The notes beneath the pieces are model-generated. The model was not told the origin of the DNA, did no database searches, and worked only from the letters and a program-made list of their open reading frames with translations. This document shows positions 1 to 9,119 of a DNA stretch of 64,000 nt, one piece after another. Numbering within the stretch: the first letter of the stretch is position 1; each line of letters opens with the position of its first letter. The position numbers and the translations under genes were made by a program. This DNA is from Pseudidiomarina taiwanensis (lineage in GTDB: Bacteria; Pseudomonadota; Gammaproteobacteria; Enterobacterales; Alteromonadaceae). The stretch covers positions 496,001 through 560,000 of the forward strand of contig NZ_PIQG01000001.1 in the NCBI RefSeq assembly GCF_003987435.1, read 5' to 3'.

Positions 1-436
1 TCTGAAGTAAAGCTTCTGCTTGGTTAAATCGCGCTGTCGTGACAGCGTCAATCAATTGCAGTCCTTTAGCCGTTAATTGCACAGGTTTGCTACGTTTATC
101 GTCAGTTTCTTCTGCGGCTTGAATTAAGCCTCTTTGTTCGAGGCGACGTAAACATGTGCTTAATGCGCCTGAGGTCAAGCGCACTTCTTGCAACAACTGA
201 TTCGGCGTACGCTGATACGGCGTCCCTTGGCGCCGCATACAGGCCATCACATCGTGTTCGTTCTGCAATAAATCAAATGGTTTGAGTAGGCTTTTACCGT
301 AGGCTTCATAATTACTGGCAATGCCGATAAAAGCTCCGACTAAACTTGCTGCCGCCACCGGTAGATCAGGACGTTGCTGCTGCCACTGGCGCTTGGCCTG
401 TGCCAACAGCTCAGGATATTGGTTTACTTTGTTCAT
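1..436 (-). CDS. MarR-family transcriptional regulator (partial, 3' end outside window)
   Basis: About 145 residues are visible before the gene leaves the window on the left. The middle reads as a winged helix: a helix-turn-helix around TPNQLLQEVRLTSGALSTCLRRLEQ, then GLI and a wing with DDKRSKPVQLT, the usual MarR pattern. The ATG at 436 lies 10 bases after the stop of the RND pump gene, so the regulator is the last gene of the efflux operon and probably controls it in response to a pump substrate. The family binds palindromic operators as a dimer and is usually released by a small ligand; the ligand here is unknown. A 13-bp palindrome upstream of the first operon gene is a possible target. 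Confidence 0.85.
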   Translation of the reverse strand, partial: MNKVNQYPELLAQAKRQWQQQRPDLPVAAASLVGAFIGIASNYEAYGKSLLKPFDLLQNEHDVMACMRRQGTPYQRTPNQLLQEVRLTSGALSTCLRRLEQRGLIQAAEETDDKRSKPVQLTAKGLQLIDAVTTARFNQAEALLQ

Positions 437-445
437 ACCATTAGC

Positions 446-3400
446 CTACTCTTTTACCGCATCCATTTCACGCTCAAGACGCTGAGTTTCGTCAGCTCGC
501 GGCTTGGTGAAGCGCGCCAGAGCTAAATAAAGGACCGGCGCAAGATACAAAGTAAAGAAAATAGCAAAGGCTAAGCCGCCGAACACCACCCAACCAATTG
601 CATTACGTGCTTCAGCACCGGCTCCCAAAGACATAATCAACGGCACCGAGCCCAGTAAGGTTGAGACCAAGGTCATCATGATTGGGCGCAAACGAACTTG
701 AGCGGCATTTTCCACTGCATCCCTTACAGACTGACCTTTATCGCGCAATTGGTCTGCAAATTCCACAAGTAAGATTGAGTTTTTCGCAATTAGACCTATG
801 AGCATAACGAGGCCGATTTGTGAGAAGATATTAATCGAGGTTCCGGTGATAAACAGCGCAAAGAAGGCCGCAGCGATACCAAAGGGTACGGTCGCCATGA
901 CCACCACCGCGCTATTGACGCTTTCGAACTGCGCGGCTAGCACTAAGAATACGATGACAAACGCCAAAATATAGGTCAGTGCTACCTCTCGAGACGTCTC
1001 TTCATAGGCTTCAGCCTCGCCTAGGAACACCATTCCAATATTATCGGGCAACACGCGCTCTGCGATGTCACGTAGCTTGTTCACCGCCTCTTCAATCGGT
1101 AAATCGTCAGGAAGCCCCATATCAATTTCAATAGCACGACGCTGTGCGCGACGCTCTAATTCGGCAGCGACACCCTCTTCAGTTATCGTCGCCAAGGCTG
1201 ATAAAGGCACCATAGCGCCACTATTAGAGCCAACATATAAGTTGCTTAAATCAGTTGGGTCTTTGATTTGGCTGCGTTCAGCTTGTAAGACGATCGGCAC
1301 GGACTGGTCGCCCACATTAAGGTCGGCAACATCATCGCCATTCACCGCGGCCCGCAGAGTTGCCGCAATGTCACTCAAAGGCACACCTAGCTCTTCAGCA
1401 CGCTGGCGGTCAATATTGACCCGCAACTGCGGTTGGGTCGGTTGGAAACCAATCCGGGGGAAGCCAAGCTCTGGCATTTCTTGGCGTATCGCGGCACTAA
1501 ATTGTTGCGCAACCGCAAAGATTTCTTGGTAATCATCGCCGGTTAACGCCAACTCGAGGCCGCCACCCTGCCCGCGTAAATTCAAACTGTTTGAGCCAAA
1601 TGCACGCGCCGGAGCGCCAGGAATTTGACTCAAAGGCGGCCGAATTTGATCAATAATCTCTTGCTGCGAGATATCCCGAGCATCCCAATCAGTGAGGCGC
1701 ACAGTGATAAAGACCAAATTTGGATCCCATTGCCCAACTGCGGTACTGATACTATCGACTGCACCGCCATTAACATACGGCAGCAAAATCTCTTCCATTT
1801 GTCGTGCTTGCCGATCCATAAAATTCAAGCCCACACCATCAGGTCCACGTGCGAAAATACGGATGGTTCCACGGTCTTCAGAGGGCATCAACTCGTTGTC
1901 TACTGAGGTATAAAGATAGGTCGCAGCACCGGCAATTAAGCTACAGGCGATAAAGACATACCAGGCTTTATTTAGCGCCCAGTGTAAACTTCCAGCATAT
2001 AGCTTCACAAATCGATTGCCTGCGCGTTGCAGAAGGTTTGGTGCCGCTTTTTTCTCTTTCAATGGCAGTCGTGCAGTTAATGCTGGCACCAAACTGAGTG
2101 CGACAAACGATGAAATGACTACGGCTGCGGCCAGTACCCCGCCAAATTCACGGAACAAACGACCGGCGGTTGACGGCAAGAAAGCAATAGGCACAAATAC
2201 CGCAACAAGAACCGCTGTTGTGGCAACCACAGCGAAAAACACTTCGCGCGTTCCGACCACAGCTGCTGCGCGAGCTCCGAGGCCAAGACTGCGGCGACGC
2301 TGAATGTTTTCAGAGACCACAATGGCGTCATCAACAATTAAGCCAGTTGCCAACACCAAAGCGAGTAAGGTCAGGATGTTTACCGAGAAGCCAAGCGCCC
2401 AAATGACCGCAATTGCGCCAACCAAGGCAACTGGAATCGCCGCAGCAGGAACAATCGTGGCGCGCCCTGAGCCGATAAACACCCACAAGGTCGCAATAAC
2501 AAGCAGTATGGTGAGCGCTAACGAGACAAACACCTCTTCTACTGACGAGCGGATAAATTTGGCATCATCAGAGGTGACCGAAATATTCAAATCCGTGAAT
2601 TGCTCATCAAGACGCTCAACTAAGGCCAGCACATCGTCGGAAATTTGAATAGTGTTGGAGCGCGCCTGACGAATGATACCCAGCCCTAATACAGGTTTCC
2701 CATCCATGCGCCGATAACTATTTGCGTCGGCTGGGCTAAAGTACACGTTCGCTACATCACCAATTCGAATTTGATCCCGGACCACAATGTTGGCAACGGC
2801 ATCCGCGGTAATCGAACTCGCATCAGCACGCACAATCAGTTGCTGATCGGTCGATTTCAAGCTACCCGCTGGCACATCAAACGGCGCTTGCCGTAGCGCT
2901 GCGGAAAGATCGGTAACGGTCAGGTTATAACTGGCAAGTCGCAATGGGTCCATGACCACCCGTAGCGTCCGCCGCCGGTCACCGGTTAGGCGAACATCAG
3001 CTACCCCAGCAACACTTAAAAAATTAGGTGCAAGATCCGTTTCTACTCGCTCTGTAAGCGTCTCTAAATCAAGTTCATCACTCGATATCGCTAAGTTAAC
3101 GACTGCCTCGGCATCATTATCGGCTTTTATTACGGCAACATTTTCGACTTCTTCAGGTAATCGCCGCTGAATCCGACTCACCGCTTCGCGGGTCTCATTC
3201 GCCGCATTATCTAAATCAATGCCAGGCTGAAACTCAACGACGATGCGTGAACTTCCCTCTTCACTTGAGGCACGAATGGATTTGACCCCGCTCACCCGCG
3301 CAACCGCTCCTTCGAGGTAGCGTGTGATCTCAGTGTCGACGGTTTCAGGCGCTCCCCCCGGGAAGCTTGCAGAGACAGTTATGACTGGGCGGTCAACGTC

Positions 3401-3535
3401 AGGCAATTCACGTACTTCTACGCCATTAATCGCAGCAAGACCCGCGATGATGATTAATAGGTTGAGAACGACGATTAAGATCGGACGACGGATCGCCGTC
3501 GAAGGTAAATCACTGAGTTGCGGATTGAACTTCAT
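446..3535 (-). CDS. RND efflux pump, inner-membrane permease (HAE-1/AcrB-type)
   Basis: The 1029-residue protein has the full RND length and layout: an N-terminal membrane helix (about residues 17-37), a periplasmic loop, a bundle of helices from about 335, a second large periplasmic loop, and a final helix bundle. The motif GLIVDDAIVVSENIQRR in the fourth membrane helix carries the paired aspartates of the proton relay. Such permeases trade protons for drugs, detergents or other amphiphiles and work as trimers with a periplasmic adaptor and an outer-membrane channel. It starts two bases after the adaptor gene and is followed at once by a MarR regulator. No outer-membrane channel gene is in the operon, so a TolC-like protein from elsewhere is presumably used. 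Substrates cannot be told from sequence. Confidence 0.93.
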   Translation of the reverse strand: MKFNPQLSDLPSTAIRRPILIVVLNLLIIIAGLAAINGVEVRELPDVDRPVITVSASFPGGAPETVDTEITRYLEGAVARVSGVKSIRASSEEGSSRIVVEFQPGIDLDNAANETREAVSRIQRRLPEEVENVAVIKADNDAEAVVNLAISSDELDLETLTERVETDLAPNFLSVAGVADVRLTGDRRRTLRVVMDPLRLASYNLTVTDLSAALRQAPFDVPAGSLKSTDQQLIVRADASSITADAVANIVVRDQIRIGDVANVYFSPADANSYRRMDGKPVLGLGIIRQARSNTIQISDDVLALVERLDEQFTDLNISVTSDDAKFIRSSVEEVFVSLALTILLVIATLWVFIGSGRATIVPAAAIPVALVGAIAVIWALGFSVNILTLLALVLATGLIVDDAIVVSENIQRRRSLGLGARAAAVVGTREVFFAVVATTAVLVAVFVPIAFLPSTAGRLFREFGGVLAAAVVISSFVALSLVPALTARLPLKEKKAAPNLLQRAGNRFVKLYAGSLHWALNKAWYVFIACSLIAGAATYLYTSVDNELMPSEDRGTIRIFARGPDGVGLNFMDRQARQMEEILLPYVNGGAVDSISTAVGQWDPNLVFITVRLTDWDARDISQQEIIDQIRPPLSQIPGAPARAFGSNSLNLRGQGGGLELALTGDDYQEIFAVAQQFSAAIRQEMPELGFPRIGFQPTQPQLRVNIDRQRAEELGVPLSDIAATLRAAVNGDDVADLNVGDQSVPIVLQAERSQIKDPTDLSNLYVGSNSGAMVPLSALATITEEGVAAELERRAQRRAIEIDMGLPDDLPIEEAVNKLRDIAERVLPDNIGMVFLGEAEAYEETSREVALTYILAFVIVFLVLAAQFESVNSAVVVMATVPFGIAAAFFALFITGTSINIFSQIGLVMLIGLIAKNSILLVEFADQLRDKGQSVRDAVENAAQVRLRPIMMTLVSTLLGSVPLIMSLGAGAEARNAIGWVVFGGLAFAIFFTLYLAPVLYLALARFTKPRADETQRLEREMDAVKE

Positions 3536-3537
3536 CG

Positions 3538-4593
3538 TTACTCTCCCTGCACCGATAAGCTCTGACCAGGCCGAAGCTGCTGCACCCCTTCGATCACCAG
3601 CGCATCACCGAGCTGTAATTCACCATTGACCAAAATGCGCCCGGGTAAGCGTTGCTCGATACTGACATTGACTCGCTTTGCTTTCCCTTGTTCGTTGATC
3701 CAAACATAAGCGCCCTCTGCCCCCCACATGAGTGCCGCTTCAGGGATCACCGCAAACGCATCGCCGCGCAGCACTAAACTGACGCGAAAACTCATTCCAG
3801 GACGTAGGCTATCGTCGCTATTTGCAACCCGAGCTCGCACCGCAATGGTGCGGTTTTGCTGATTAATTCGCGAGTCGACTTGTTCGACAACGGCAGGATA
3901 ACTCTGCGCTTGTTGATTCCATGGACTCACTGCTAACTCAGCATCATTTTGTAATAGAGGAAGTGCTGTTTCTGGCGCATTAAAGCGGACAAACAGCTCG
4001 TCGCGCTGGTCAAGTGTGGTAATCAGAGTGCTGGTATTGATTCGATCACCCGGCTCAAGTTCAGTGAACCCCACCACCCCTGCAAAGGGTGCGCGGACTT
4101 TGCGATCTTCAATTTCAATCTTGACTTCGGTGAGCGCCACTTTAAGCAAATCACGCGCAGTGACTGCTGCATCTAGCTCGCTTTGTGCAACCGCACCTTG
4201 GGCCCGACTTTGCTCGAGGCGCTTTACAGTGCGCTCAGCGTCAGCGAGTTCAAGCTCGATACGCTGCTTACTTGCCTGCTGACGGCGGTCATCTAGCTGT
4301 ACCAGTACCTCACCCTCGGCAACCACTTGGCCTGGTTTGAATAAGACGGCATCGACTCGCTCAGCCACTGCAGCATATAAATCAACGGAGCGCACCGCTT
4401 CAGCGAATCCGACGACATCAACGCGCGTTAATTTGCGTTCAAAGCCGAGCGGCTGGGTGATAACTAAGGCGGCCTGCTCACCGCCCCAGCGCGATTGCGC
4501 CTCGACCTTGGCACTCACCAGAGTCAGTGAGACGGTTAATGCGATAAGCGCGAAATATCCTTGCAGTTTGCTAGCACAAGCAAATGATTTCAT
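3538..4593 (-). CDS. RND efflux membrane-fusion protein (periplasmic adaptor)
   Basis: The 351-residue protein begins with a signal peptide (hydrophobic stretch about residues 12-28, likely cut after VEA). It has the adaptor order: a short beta strand, a lipoyl half with GQVVAEGEVLVQLDDRRQQ, a helical hairpin rich in E, A, Q and R (about 100-150), the second lipoyl half VRAPFAGVVGFTELEPGDRI, and beta-barrel domains ending LRPGQSLSVQGE. It bridges the RND permease and an outer-membrane channel. It is the first gene of a three-gene leftward operon with the permease and a MarR regulator. There is no lipobox, so it is probably periplasmic and held by protein contacts rather than lipid. Confidence 0.9.
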   Translation of the reverse strand: MKSFACASKLQGYFALIALTVSLTLVSAKVEAQSRWGGEQAALVITQPLGFERKLTRVDVVGFAEAVRSVDLYAAVAERVDAVLFKPGQVVAEGEVLVQLDDRRQQASKQRIELELADAERTVKRLEQSRAQGAVAQSELDAAVTARDLLKVALTEVKIEIEDRKVRAPFAGVVGFTELEPGDRINTSTLITTLDQRDELFVRFNAPETALPLLQNDAELAVSPWNQQAQSYPAVVEQVDSRINQQNRTIAVRARVANSDDSLRPGMSFRVSLVLRGDAFAVIPEAALMWGAEGAYVWINEQGKAKRVNVSIEQRLPGRILVNGELQLGDALVIEGVQQLRPGQSLSVQGE

Positions 4594-4621
4594 TGCGTCG
4601 TTGGTCCTGTAATTAATTCGA

Positions 4622-4634
4622 GCACTCTGAGTGC
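4622..4634. promoter_or_regulatory. 13-bp palindrome upstream of the efflux operon, possible MarR operator
   Basis: GCACTCTGAGTGC is a perfect palindrome with one central base, ending 28 bases before the adaptor start codon. MarR proteins bind palindromes near their own promoters, and a MarR gene closes this operon. The link is inference. The palindrome is a little shorter than many MarR sites. Confidence 0.35.
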
Positions 4635-4744
4635 ATGATGTTGCTTATATGTGTATTTGAGCAAAGACGATCAGCAGCGTCGCTCTGATATCGGTGAGTC
4701 GCATGTTTTAATAGCCAAGCAACATCCTGAAAAAACGTGAGTGT

Positions 4745-5131
4745 TTAATTCGTACGTGTTTGAAATAACAGTTCATCTCGAATTTGTCCTTTGGGCGTTT
4801 GCACAATGACCACTAAGCGCCATTGCATCATTGGTTCAGTACAGGCACCCACCATACTTTGACCATGCCAAATGCCGTCTCCGCGATGCTCCCAACGGAC
4901 CGGTAGCCGCCCCATATTCATGTTGATGCCCTCGATAAAGCTGAGCTGAGGTTGTTGCTGTAGCGGAAGCTTCAAAGTGAACTCAAGCGGCTCTTCAACT
5001 TGGGGGCGATCCGTAACAAGTTGCAAGTCCAATTGCTGAAATTCTGTTACTGTGGATGGCGCGTCACAGCCAGTTGTTAAAAGCAGCAGGAAAACCCCAG
5101 CCACTGCGGCATAAGTGCGACAAATTAGCAT
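4745..5131 (-). CDS. Small putative lipoprotein, divergent from the cbb3 oxidase operon
   Basis: The 128-residue product starts with a lipoprotein signal: hydrophobic core VAGVFLLLL then LTTGC, so Cys22 is the likely lipidated residue. The mature part is short and looks like one beta sandwich. Its distinctive segments are GINMNMGRLPVRW, GDGIWHGQSM and GACTEPMMQWRL. Met, Cys and Trp are clustered, which would suit a copper- or haem-related role, but no known metal motif can be read with certainty. It faces ccoN across a 219-bp gap. The pattern loosely recalls FixH/YtkA-like beta-sandwich proteins; this is a weak resemblance and I do not assign a function. Confidence 0.7.
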   Translation of the reverse strand: MLICRTYAAVAGVFLLLLTTGCDAPSTVTEFQQLDLQLVTDRPQVEEPLEFTLKLPLQQQPQLSFIEGINMNMGRLPVRWEHRGDGIWHGQSMVGACTEPMMQWRLVVIVQTPKGQIRDELLFQTRTN

Positions 5132-5241
5132 TTTGGTACGGTGTCCAATTTGGTGTACATGAAACTGCCTAAAAAATCCGCAAATGTGCGAAATTACTCA
5201 ATAAAAAGCGCTTGAAAACTGTATTTAACCGGCACTTCGGT

Positions 5242-5279
5242 CTACACTAGTTCTGTGTTGTTTTATGGTCACAGTGTAG
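5242..5279. repeat. Inverted repeat in the intergenic region upstream of ccoN
   Basis: CTACACT (5242-5248) and AGTGTAG (5273-5279) are perfect 7-bp inverted arms separated by 24 bases, about 70 bases before the ccoN start. They could be a regulator site or a leader hairpin. A full FNR/ANR box (TTGAT-N4-ATCAA) was looked for in this gap and not found; only a half-like TTGAT is present near 5297. Confidence 0.3.
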
Positions 5280-5350
5280 CCGCATTTCAACACCGATTGA
5301 TACTTTAAAATACTCTGATTTTCCAAGAGCATCAGCAACGGAAACTAAAG

Positions 5351-6802
5351 ATGAGCCAAACCAGTCCACAACAAATAGAATATAATCTCAAGGTCGTTCG
5401 ACAGTTCGCTGTTATGACCGTTATTTGGGGTATAATCGGTATGGCAGTGGGCACCTTTATTGCTGCCCAACTTGTCTGGCCGGAATTAAACTTTGATATC
5501 CCGTACCTTACCTATTCGCGCTTGCGTCCGCTCCACACCAATGCGGTGATTTTTGCGTTCGGAACCTCGGCGCTGATGGGAACCTCGTTCTACATCGTGC
5601 AAAAGACATGTAAGACACCTTTGTTCTCGGATAAGCTAGCTGCCTTTGTATTTTGGTCTTGGCAGACCATTATCGTGCTGGCGGTCATTACTCTGCCGCT
5701 GGGTTTAACCAGCAGTAAAGAATATGCCGAGCTCGAGTGGCCAATCGACATTTTGATTGCCTTATCGTGGGTTGCTTACATTATTGTGTTCTTTGGTACC
5801 TTGGCGAAACGCCGTACCGCACATATTTATGTAGCGAACTGGTTCCTGGGCGCCTTTATCGTGACCGTTGCGGTACTGCATATTGTTAACAGTATGTCAG
5901 TCCCCGTCTCTTTCACTAAGTCCTACAGCCTCTACGCGGGTGCTGTCGATGCGATGGTGCAATGGTGGTATGGTCACAATGCTGTTGGCTTCCTGTTGAC
6001 CGCTGGTTTCTTGGGGATGATGTACTACTTCGTACCGAAGCAAGCAGAACGCCCAGTGTACTCATATCGGTTATCGGTCGTTCACTTTTGGGCGCTTATC
6101 TCGCTCTATATTTGGGCTGGTCCACACCATCTTCATTACACCGCCCTACCGGACTGGACTCAGTCGCTCGGGATGGTAATGTCGGTCATTCTGTTCGTGC
6201 CATCATGGGGTGGTATGATCAACGGTATTATGACCCTCTCAGGTGCATGGCATAAGCTTAAAACCGATCCAATTCTGCGCTTCTTGATTGTATCGCTGTC
6301 GTTCTACGGCATGTCGACTTTCGAAGGCCCGATGATGTCTATCAAATCGGTTAACGCACTTTCGCACTACACTGATTGGACTATTGGTCACGTTCACTCA
6401 GGTGCGTTAGGTTGGGTTGCGATGATCACTATCGGCTCGCTCTACTATTTGATCCCACGGTTGTGGAACCAAACCGCAATCTACAACACGCGTTGGGTCA
6501 ACATTCACTTCTGGTTGCACACTATCGGGGTAGTCCTCTACATCGTTGCGCTGTGGATTTCAGGAGTTATGCAAGGCTTGATGTGGCGCGCAGTCAACTC
6601 TGCTGATGGTACCCTAACCTACAGCTTTGTTGAGAGTGTTGAAGCCTCTTATCCATTCTGGTTCATTCGCTTTGTTGCGGGCTTGTTCATTGTCGCCGGT
6701 ATGATTTTGATGGCCGTGAACTGCTACAAAACAATTCGCCAAGGCACTCCAACTCGTGAAGTGCTTGATGTTCCAGCTCCAGCCACTTCAACTGCTGCTT
6801 AA
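5351..6802 (+). CDS. ccoN: cbb3-type cytochrome c oxidase subunit I
   Basis: CcoN is the catalytic membrane subunit of the high-affinity cbb3 oxidase. It holds haem b and the haem b3-CuB centre where oxygen is reduced and protons are pumped. The 483-residue protein has about 12 membrane helices and the expected histidine ligands: RPLHTN (early haem b ligand), [18 protein letters not shown] (CuB) and [11 protein letters not shown]. It is slightly short at the N-terminus compared with some homologues but otherwise complete. It opens the operon ccoNOQP-HIS, with ccoO starting 12 bases later. Such oxidases serve respiration at low oxygen. Confidence 0.97.
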   Translation: MSQTSPQQIEYNLKVVRQFAVMTVIWGIIGMAVGTFIAAQLVWPELNFDIPYLTYSRLRPLHTNAVIFAFGTSALMGTSFYIVQKTCKTPLFSDKLAAFVFWSWQTIIVLAVITLPLGLTSSKEYAELEWPIDILIALSWVAYIIVFFGTLAKRRTAHIYVANWFLGAFIVTVAVLHIVNSMSVPVSFTKSYSLYAGAVDAMVQWWYGHNAVGFLLTAGFLGMMYYFVPKQAERPVYSYRLSVVHFWALISLYIWAGPHHLHYTALPDWTQSLGMVMSVILFVPSWGGMINGIMTLSGAWHKLKTDPILRFLIVSLSFYGMSTFEGPMMSIKSVNALSHYTDWTIGHVHSGALGWVAMITIGSLYYLIPRLWNQTAIYNTRWVNIHFWLHTIGVVLYIVALWISGVMQGLMWRAVNSADGTLTYSFVESVEASYPFWFIRFVAGLFIVAGMILMAVNCYKTIRQGTPTREVLDVPAPATSTAA

Positions 6803-6814
6803 GGAGGGACGACG

Positions 6815-7435
6815 ATGAGCAAAAAAGTTACCCATGAATTCGTCGAGAAACGCGTCGGTTGGCTTGCGGTGTTCACCATTATCGCCATCTCAATTGGTGG
6901 CTTAGTGGAAATCACCCCACTGTTATTCCAAAAGCAAACCAACGAGCCAGTAGTTGGGTTAAAGCCCTACACTGCCCTCGAGCTGGAAGGACGTGACATT
7001 TATATCCGCGAGAGCTGTAACAGCTGTCATAGCCAAATGATTCGTCCGTTCCGGGCAGAAACAGAACGCTACGGCCACTACAGCCTTGCCGGTGAACATG
7101 TCTGGGAGCGCCCATTCCTATGGGGTTCAAAACGTACCGGTCCAGACCTAGCACGAGTTGGTGGTCGCTACTCAGATGAATGGCATTATGTGCATTTAAT
7201 GAATCCACGTGATGTTGTTCCTGAATCGAACATGCCAGGTTTCCCATGGCTTGCTGAAAACACCTTAGATGGTGAGCTGACAGCGAAGAAAATGGAGACC
7301 TTCCGGATGTTTGGCGTCCCTTACACTGACGAGCAAATTGCTGGCGCAAAAGCGGCTGTTTCGGGTAAAACTGAAATGGATGCGCTGATTGCCTATTTGC
7401 AAGTGTTAGGAACAGGTTTAACGCAGGCTGAGTAA
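6815..7435 (+). CDS. ccoO: cbb3-type cytochrome c oxidase subunit II (mono-haem)
   Basis: CcoO is a membrane-anchored mono-haem cytochrome c that passes electrons from CcoP to CcoN. The 206-residue protein has one N-terminal membrane helix (about 14-34), the c-type haem motif CNSCH at residues 68-72, the family segment [14 protein letters not shown], and [10 protein letters not shown], which supplies the methionine ligand. A strong ribosome-binding site (AAGGAGG) precedes the ATG. It follows ccoN by 12 bases and is followed by ccoQ after one base. Confidence 0.97.
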   Translation: MSKKVTHEFVEKRVGWLAVFTIIAISIGGLVEITPLLFQKQTNEPVVGLKPYTALELEGRDIYIRESCNSCHSQMIRPFRAETERYGHYSLAGEHVWERPFLWGSKRTGPDLARVGGRYSDEWHYVHLMNPRDVVPESNMPGFPWLAENTLDGELTAKKMETFRMFGVPYTDEQIAGAKAAVSGKTEMDALIAYLQVLGTGLTQAE

Positions 7436-7436
7436 G

Positions 7437-7625
7437 ATGGATTACATTACTTGGCGTGCATTTTATACCGTTTTAGTTTTTGTACTGTTCATCGGTATTG
7501 TGTTTTGGGCGTACAGCAAATCATCTAAGAAAAGCTTTGATGAAGCTGCCAAATCAATCTTCGACGAAGAAGATGTAAACAATACCGAGCGTCAGTCTAA
7601 ACAGGAGTCTAAGAATAATGAGTAG
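7437..7625 (+). CDS. ccoQ: cbb3-type cytochrome oxidase accessory subunit CcoQ/FixQ
   Basis: This 62-residue protein has one membrane helix (about residues 8-26, with FYTVLVFVLFIGIVFWAYS) and a charged acidic tail, as CcoQ proteins do. CcoQ is a non-catalytic subunit that stabilises the oxidase, notably the link to CcoP. The gene begins one base after the ccoO stop, and its last codons overlap the start of ccoP by eight bases, which suggests translational coupling. Confidence 0.92.
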   Translation: MDYITWRAFYTVLVFVLFIGIVFWAYSKSSKKSFDEAAKSIFDEEDVNNTERQSKQESKNNE

Positions 7626-8568
7626 CTTCTGGAGTGCATGGATTATCGTTCTTACCCTAGTGTTTTTGGTGGTGATTATTGCCATCTTACGCTGGAATAT
7701 GAAGAACTACACCCATATCAAAGAAGGTGAGTTAATGGATCATGAGTTCGACGGTATTGTCGAAATCAATAATCCATTACCGAAATGGTGGACCATCCTT
7801 TTCTGGATCACCATTGTTTGGGGCTTTATTTACCTCGCGCTGTATCCTGGCTTAGGTAACTTTGCGGGTTTGCTCGGCTGGACAAGTTCGAATCAACAAG
7901 TGCTCTCACTTGAAGAATCGAAACAAGCTGTCGTGTACGCAAAAGAAGCCGGTAAGATTGTTCAGTATGACCGCGAAATCTCGCAAGCAGATGAACAATT
8001 TGGACCGATTTTTGAAGCGTATGCACAACGTCCAATCAAAGAGTTAGTGAACGACGAAGACGCCGTCAAAATTGGTCAACGCCTGTTCCTACAAAACTGT
8101 GCCCAGTGTCACGGTTCGAACGCGATGGGTGGAAAAGGTTTCCCTAACCTGACTGACGATGATTGGCTGTACGGCGGCGAGCCGGAGGATATTAAGTATG
8201 CCCTCATTCACGGTCGTCGCGGACAAATGCCTGGTTGGAGTCAACAGTTTAATGATCAACAGATCACTGAACTCGCCACCTATGTGATTAGTCTAAGTGG
8301 ACGTAAGGTTGATCCTCAGCTTGCTGCTGCAGGAAAACAAAACTTTGCGGTCTGCGCGGCCTGTCACGGCATGGACGGTAAAGGTAACCAAATGCTTGGC
8401 GCACCAAACCTTACTGACAACATTTGGTTGTACGGTGGTTCGCAAGCAGCGATCGAAGAAACTCTTCACAATGGTCGCTATGGTGTGATGCCAGCATGGA
8501 AAGATATCCTTGGTGAGGATAAAATCCATGTCATCACTGCCTATGTTTACGGGCTCTCTCAAGAGTAA
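7618..8568 (+). CDS. ccoP: cbb3-type cytochrome c oxidase subunit III (di-haem)
   Basis: CcoP is the di-haem cytochrome c subunit that takes electrons from the soluble or membrane cytochrome c pool. The 316-residue protein has two N-terminal membrane helices (about 5-24 and 58-78, the second with PLPKWWTILFWITIVWG before it) and two haem c motifs, CAQCH at 161-165 and CAACH at 246-250. Each is followed by a GMP/MPxW-type methionine ligand segment. It overlaps ccoQ by eight bases. A strong terminator stands directly after its stop codon. Confidence 0.97.
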   Translation: MSSFWSAWIIVLTLVFLVVIIAILRWNMKNYTHIKEGELMDHEFDGIVEINNPLPKWWTILFWITIVWGFIYLALYPGLGNFAGLLGWTSSNQQVLSLEESKQAVVYAKEAGKIVQYDREISQADEQFGPIFEAYAQRPIKELVNDEDAVKIGQRLFLQNCAQCHGSNAMGGKGFPNLTDDDWLYGGEPEDIKYALIHGRRGQMPGWSQQFNDQQITELATYVISLSGRKVDPQLAAAGKQNFAVCAACHGMDGKGNQMLGAPNLTDNIWLYGGSQAAIEETLHNGRYGVMPAWKDILGEDKIHVITAYVYGLSQE

Positions 8569-8574
8569 CTGAGA

Positions 8575-8598
8575 AACCCCGCTCCGGCGGGGTTTTTT
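8575..8598 (+). terminator. Rho-independent terminator after ccoP
   Basis: A perfect 8-bp stem AACCCCGC/GCGGGGTT with loop TCCG is followed by a run of T. It lies between ccoP and ccoH. It should lower transcription of the assembly genes relative to the structural subunits. Confidence 0.9.
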
Positions 8599-8615
8599 CT
8601 AGGAGTATTTTGACC

Positions 8616-9116
8616 ATGCAAGACAAGCCGTGGTATCGCCAAGTCTGGCCTTGGGTATTAATTTCAATCCCCTTTTCAGTTGTTATCGCGATGGCGATTA
8701 CCTTAACTATCGCTAGCCGATACGGCGACAACCCAATGGTCGTTGATGACTATTATAAGAAGGGTCGCGGGATCAACGCTGAAGTTGAAAAAGTTGTGCA
8801 AGCACAACAATTGGGCATTAGCTTCGAATTCAACCATGACCAAGAGCAATTCAGCTTGCGCTACGCGAGCGGCCAACCGGACCAACTTACTGCGTTAAGG
8901 CTTAACTTTTACCACAGCACACTCGCTGATCGAGATACTGAAATTGTCGTTACGGCCGATGCAAACGGGGTATTCCGAGGTCAACTCCCGAGTCAACTTG
9001 AGGGGAAGTGGACCTTAACGATTACGCCGTTTGATCAGTCTTGGCGGTTGTCGCAAATGATTCGCTTGCCGACTGCGCGAACGCTGAAACTCGAACCGCT
9101 CACTTATGGCGTCTAA
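8616..9116 (+). CDS. ccoH: cbb3 oxidase assembly protein CcoH/FixH
   Basis: CcoH is a single-pass membrane protein with a periplasmic beta-sandwich, needed for maturation of the cbb3 oxidase. The product has the family start KPWYRQVWPWVLISIPFS, a membrane helix (about 12-34), and then DNPMVVDDYYKKGRGIN. I place the start at the ATG 8616; a TTG at 8610, two codons upstream, is possible because AGGAG at 8601-8605 fits either. The gene sits just beyond the ccoP terminator and is three bases ahead of ccoI. Confidence 0.9.
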   Translation: MQDKPWYRQVWPWVLISIPFSVVIAMAITLTIASRYGDNPMVVDDYYKKGRGINAEVEKVVQAQQLGISFEFNHDQEQFSLRYASGQPDQLTALRLNFYHSTLADRDTEIVVTADANGVFRGQLPSQLEGKWTLTITPFDQSWRLSQMIRLPTARTLKLEPLTYGV

Positions 9117-9119
9117 GCA

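Noticed and set aside
5297-5310. Possible FNR box (TTGAT...AAAA) before ccoN
   Set aside because: Only the left half matches; the right half has no ATCAA.
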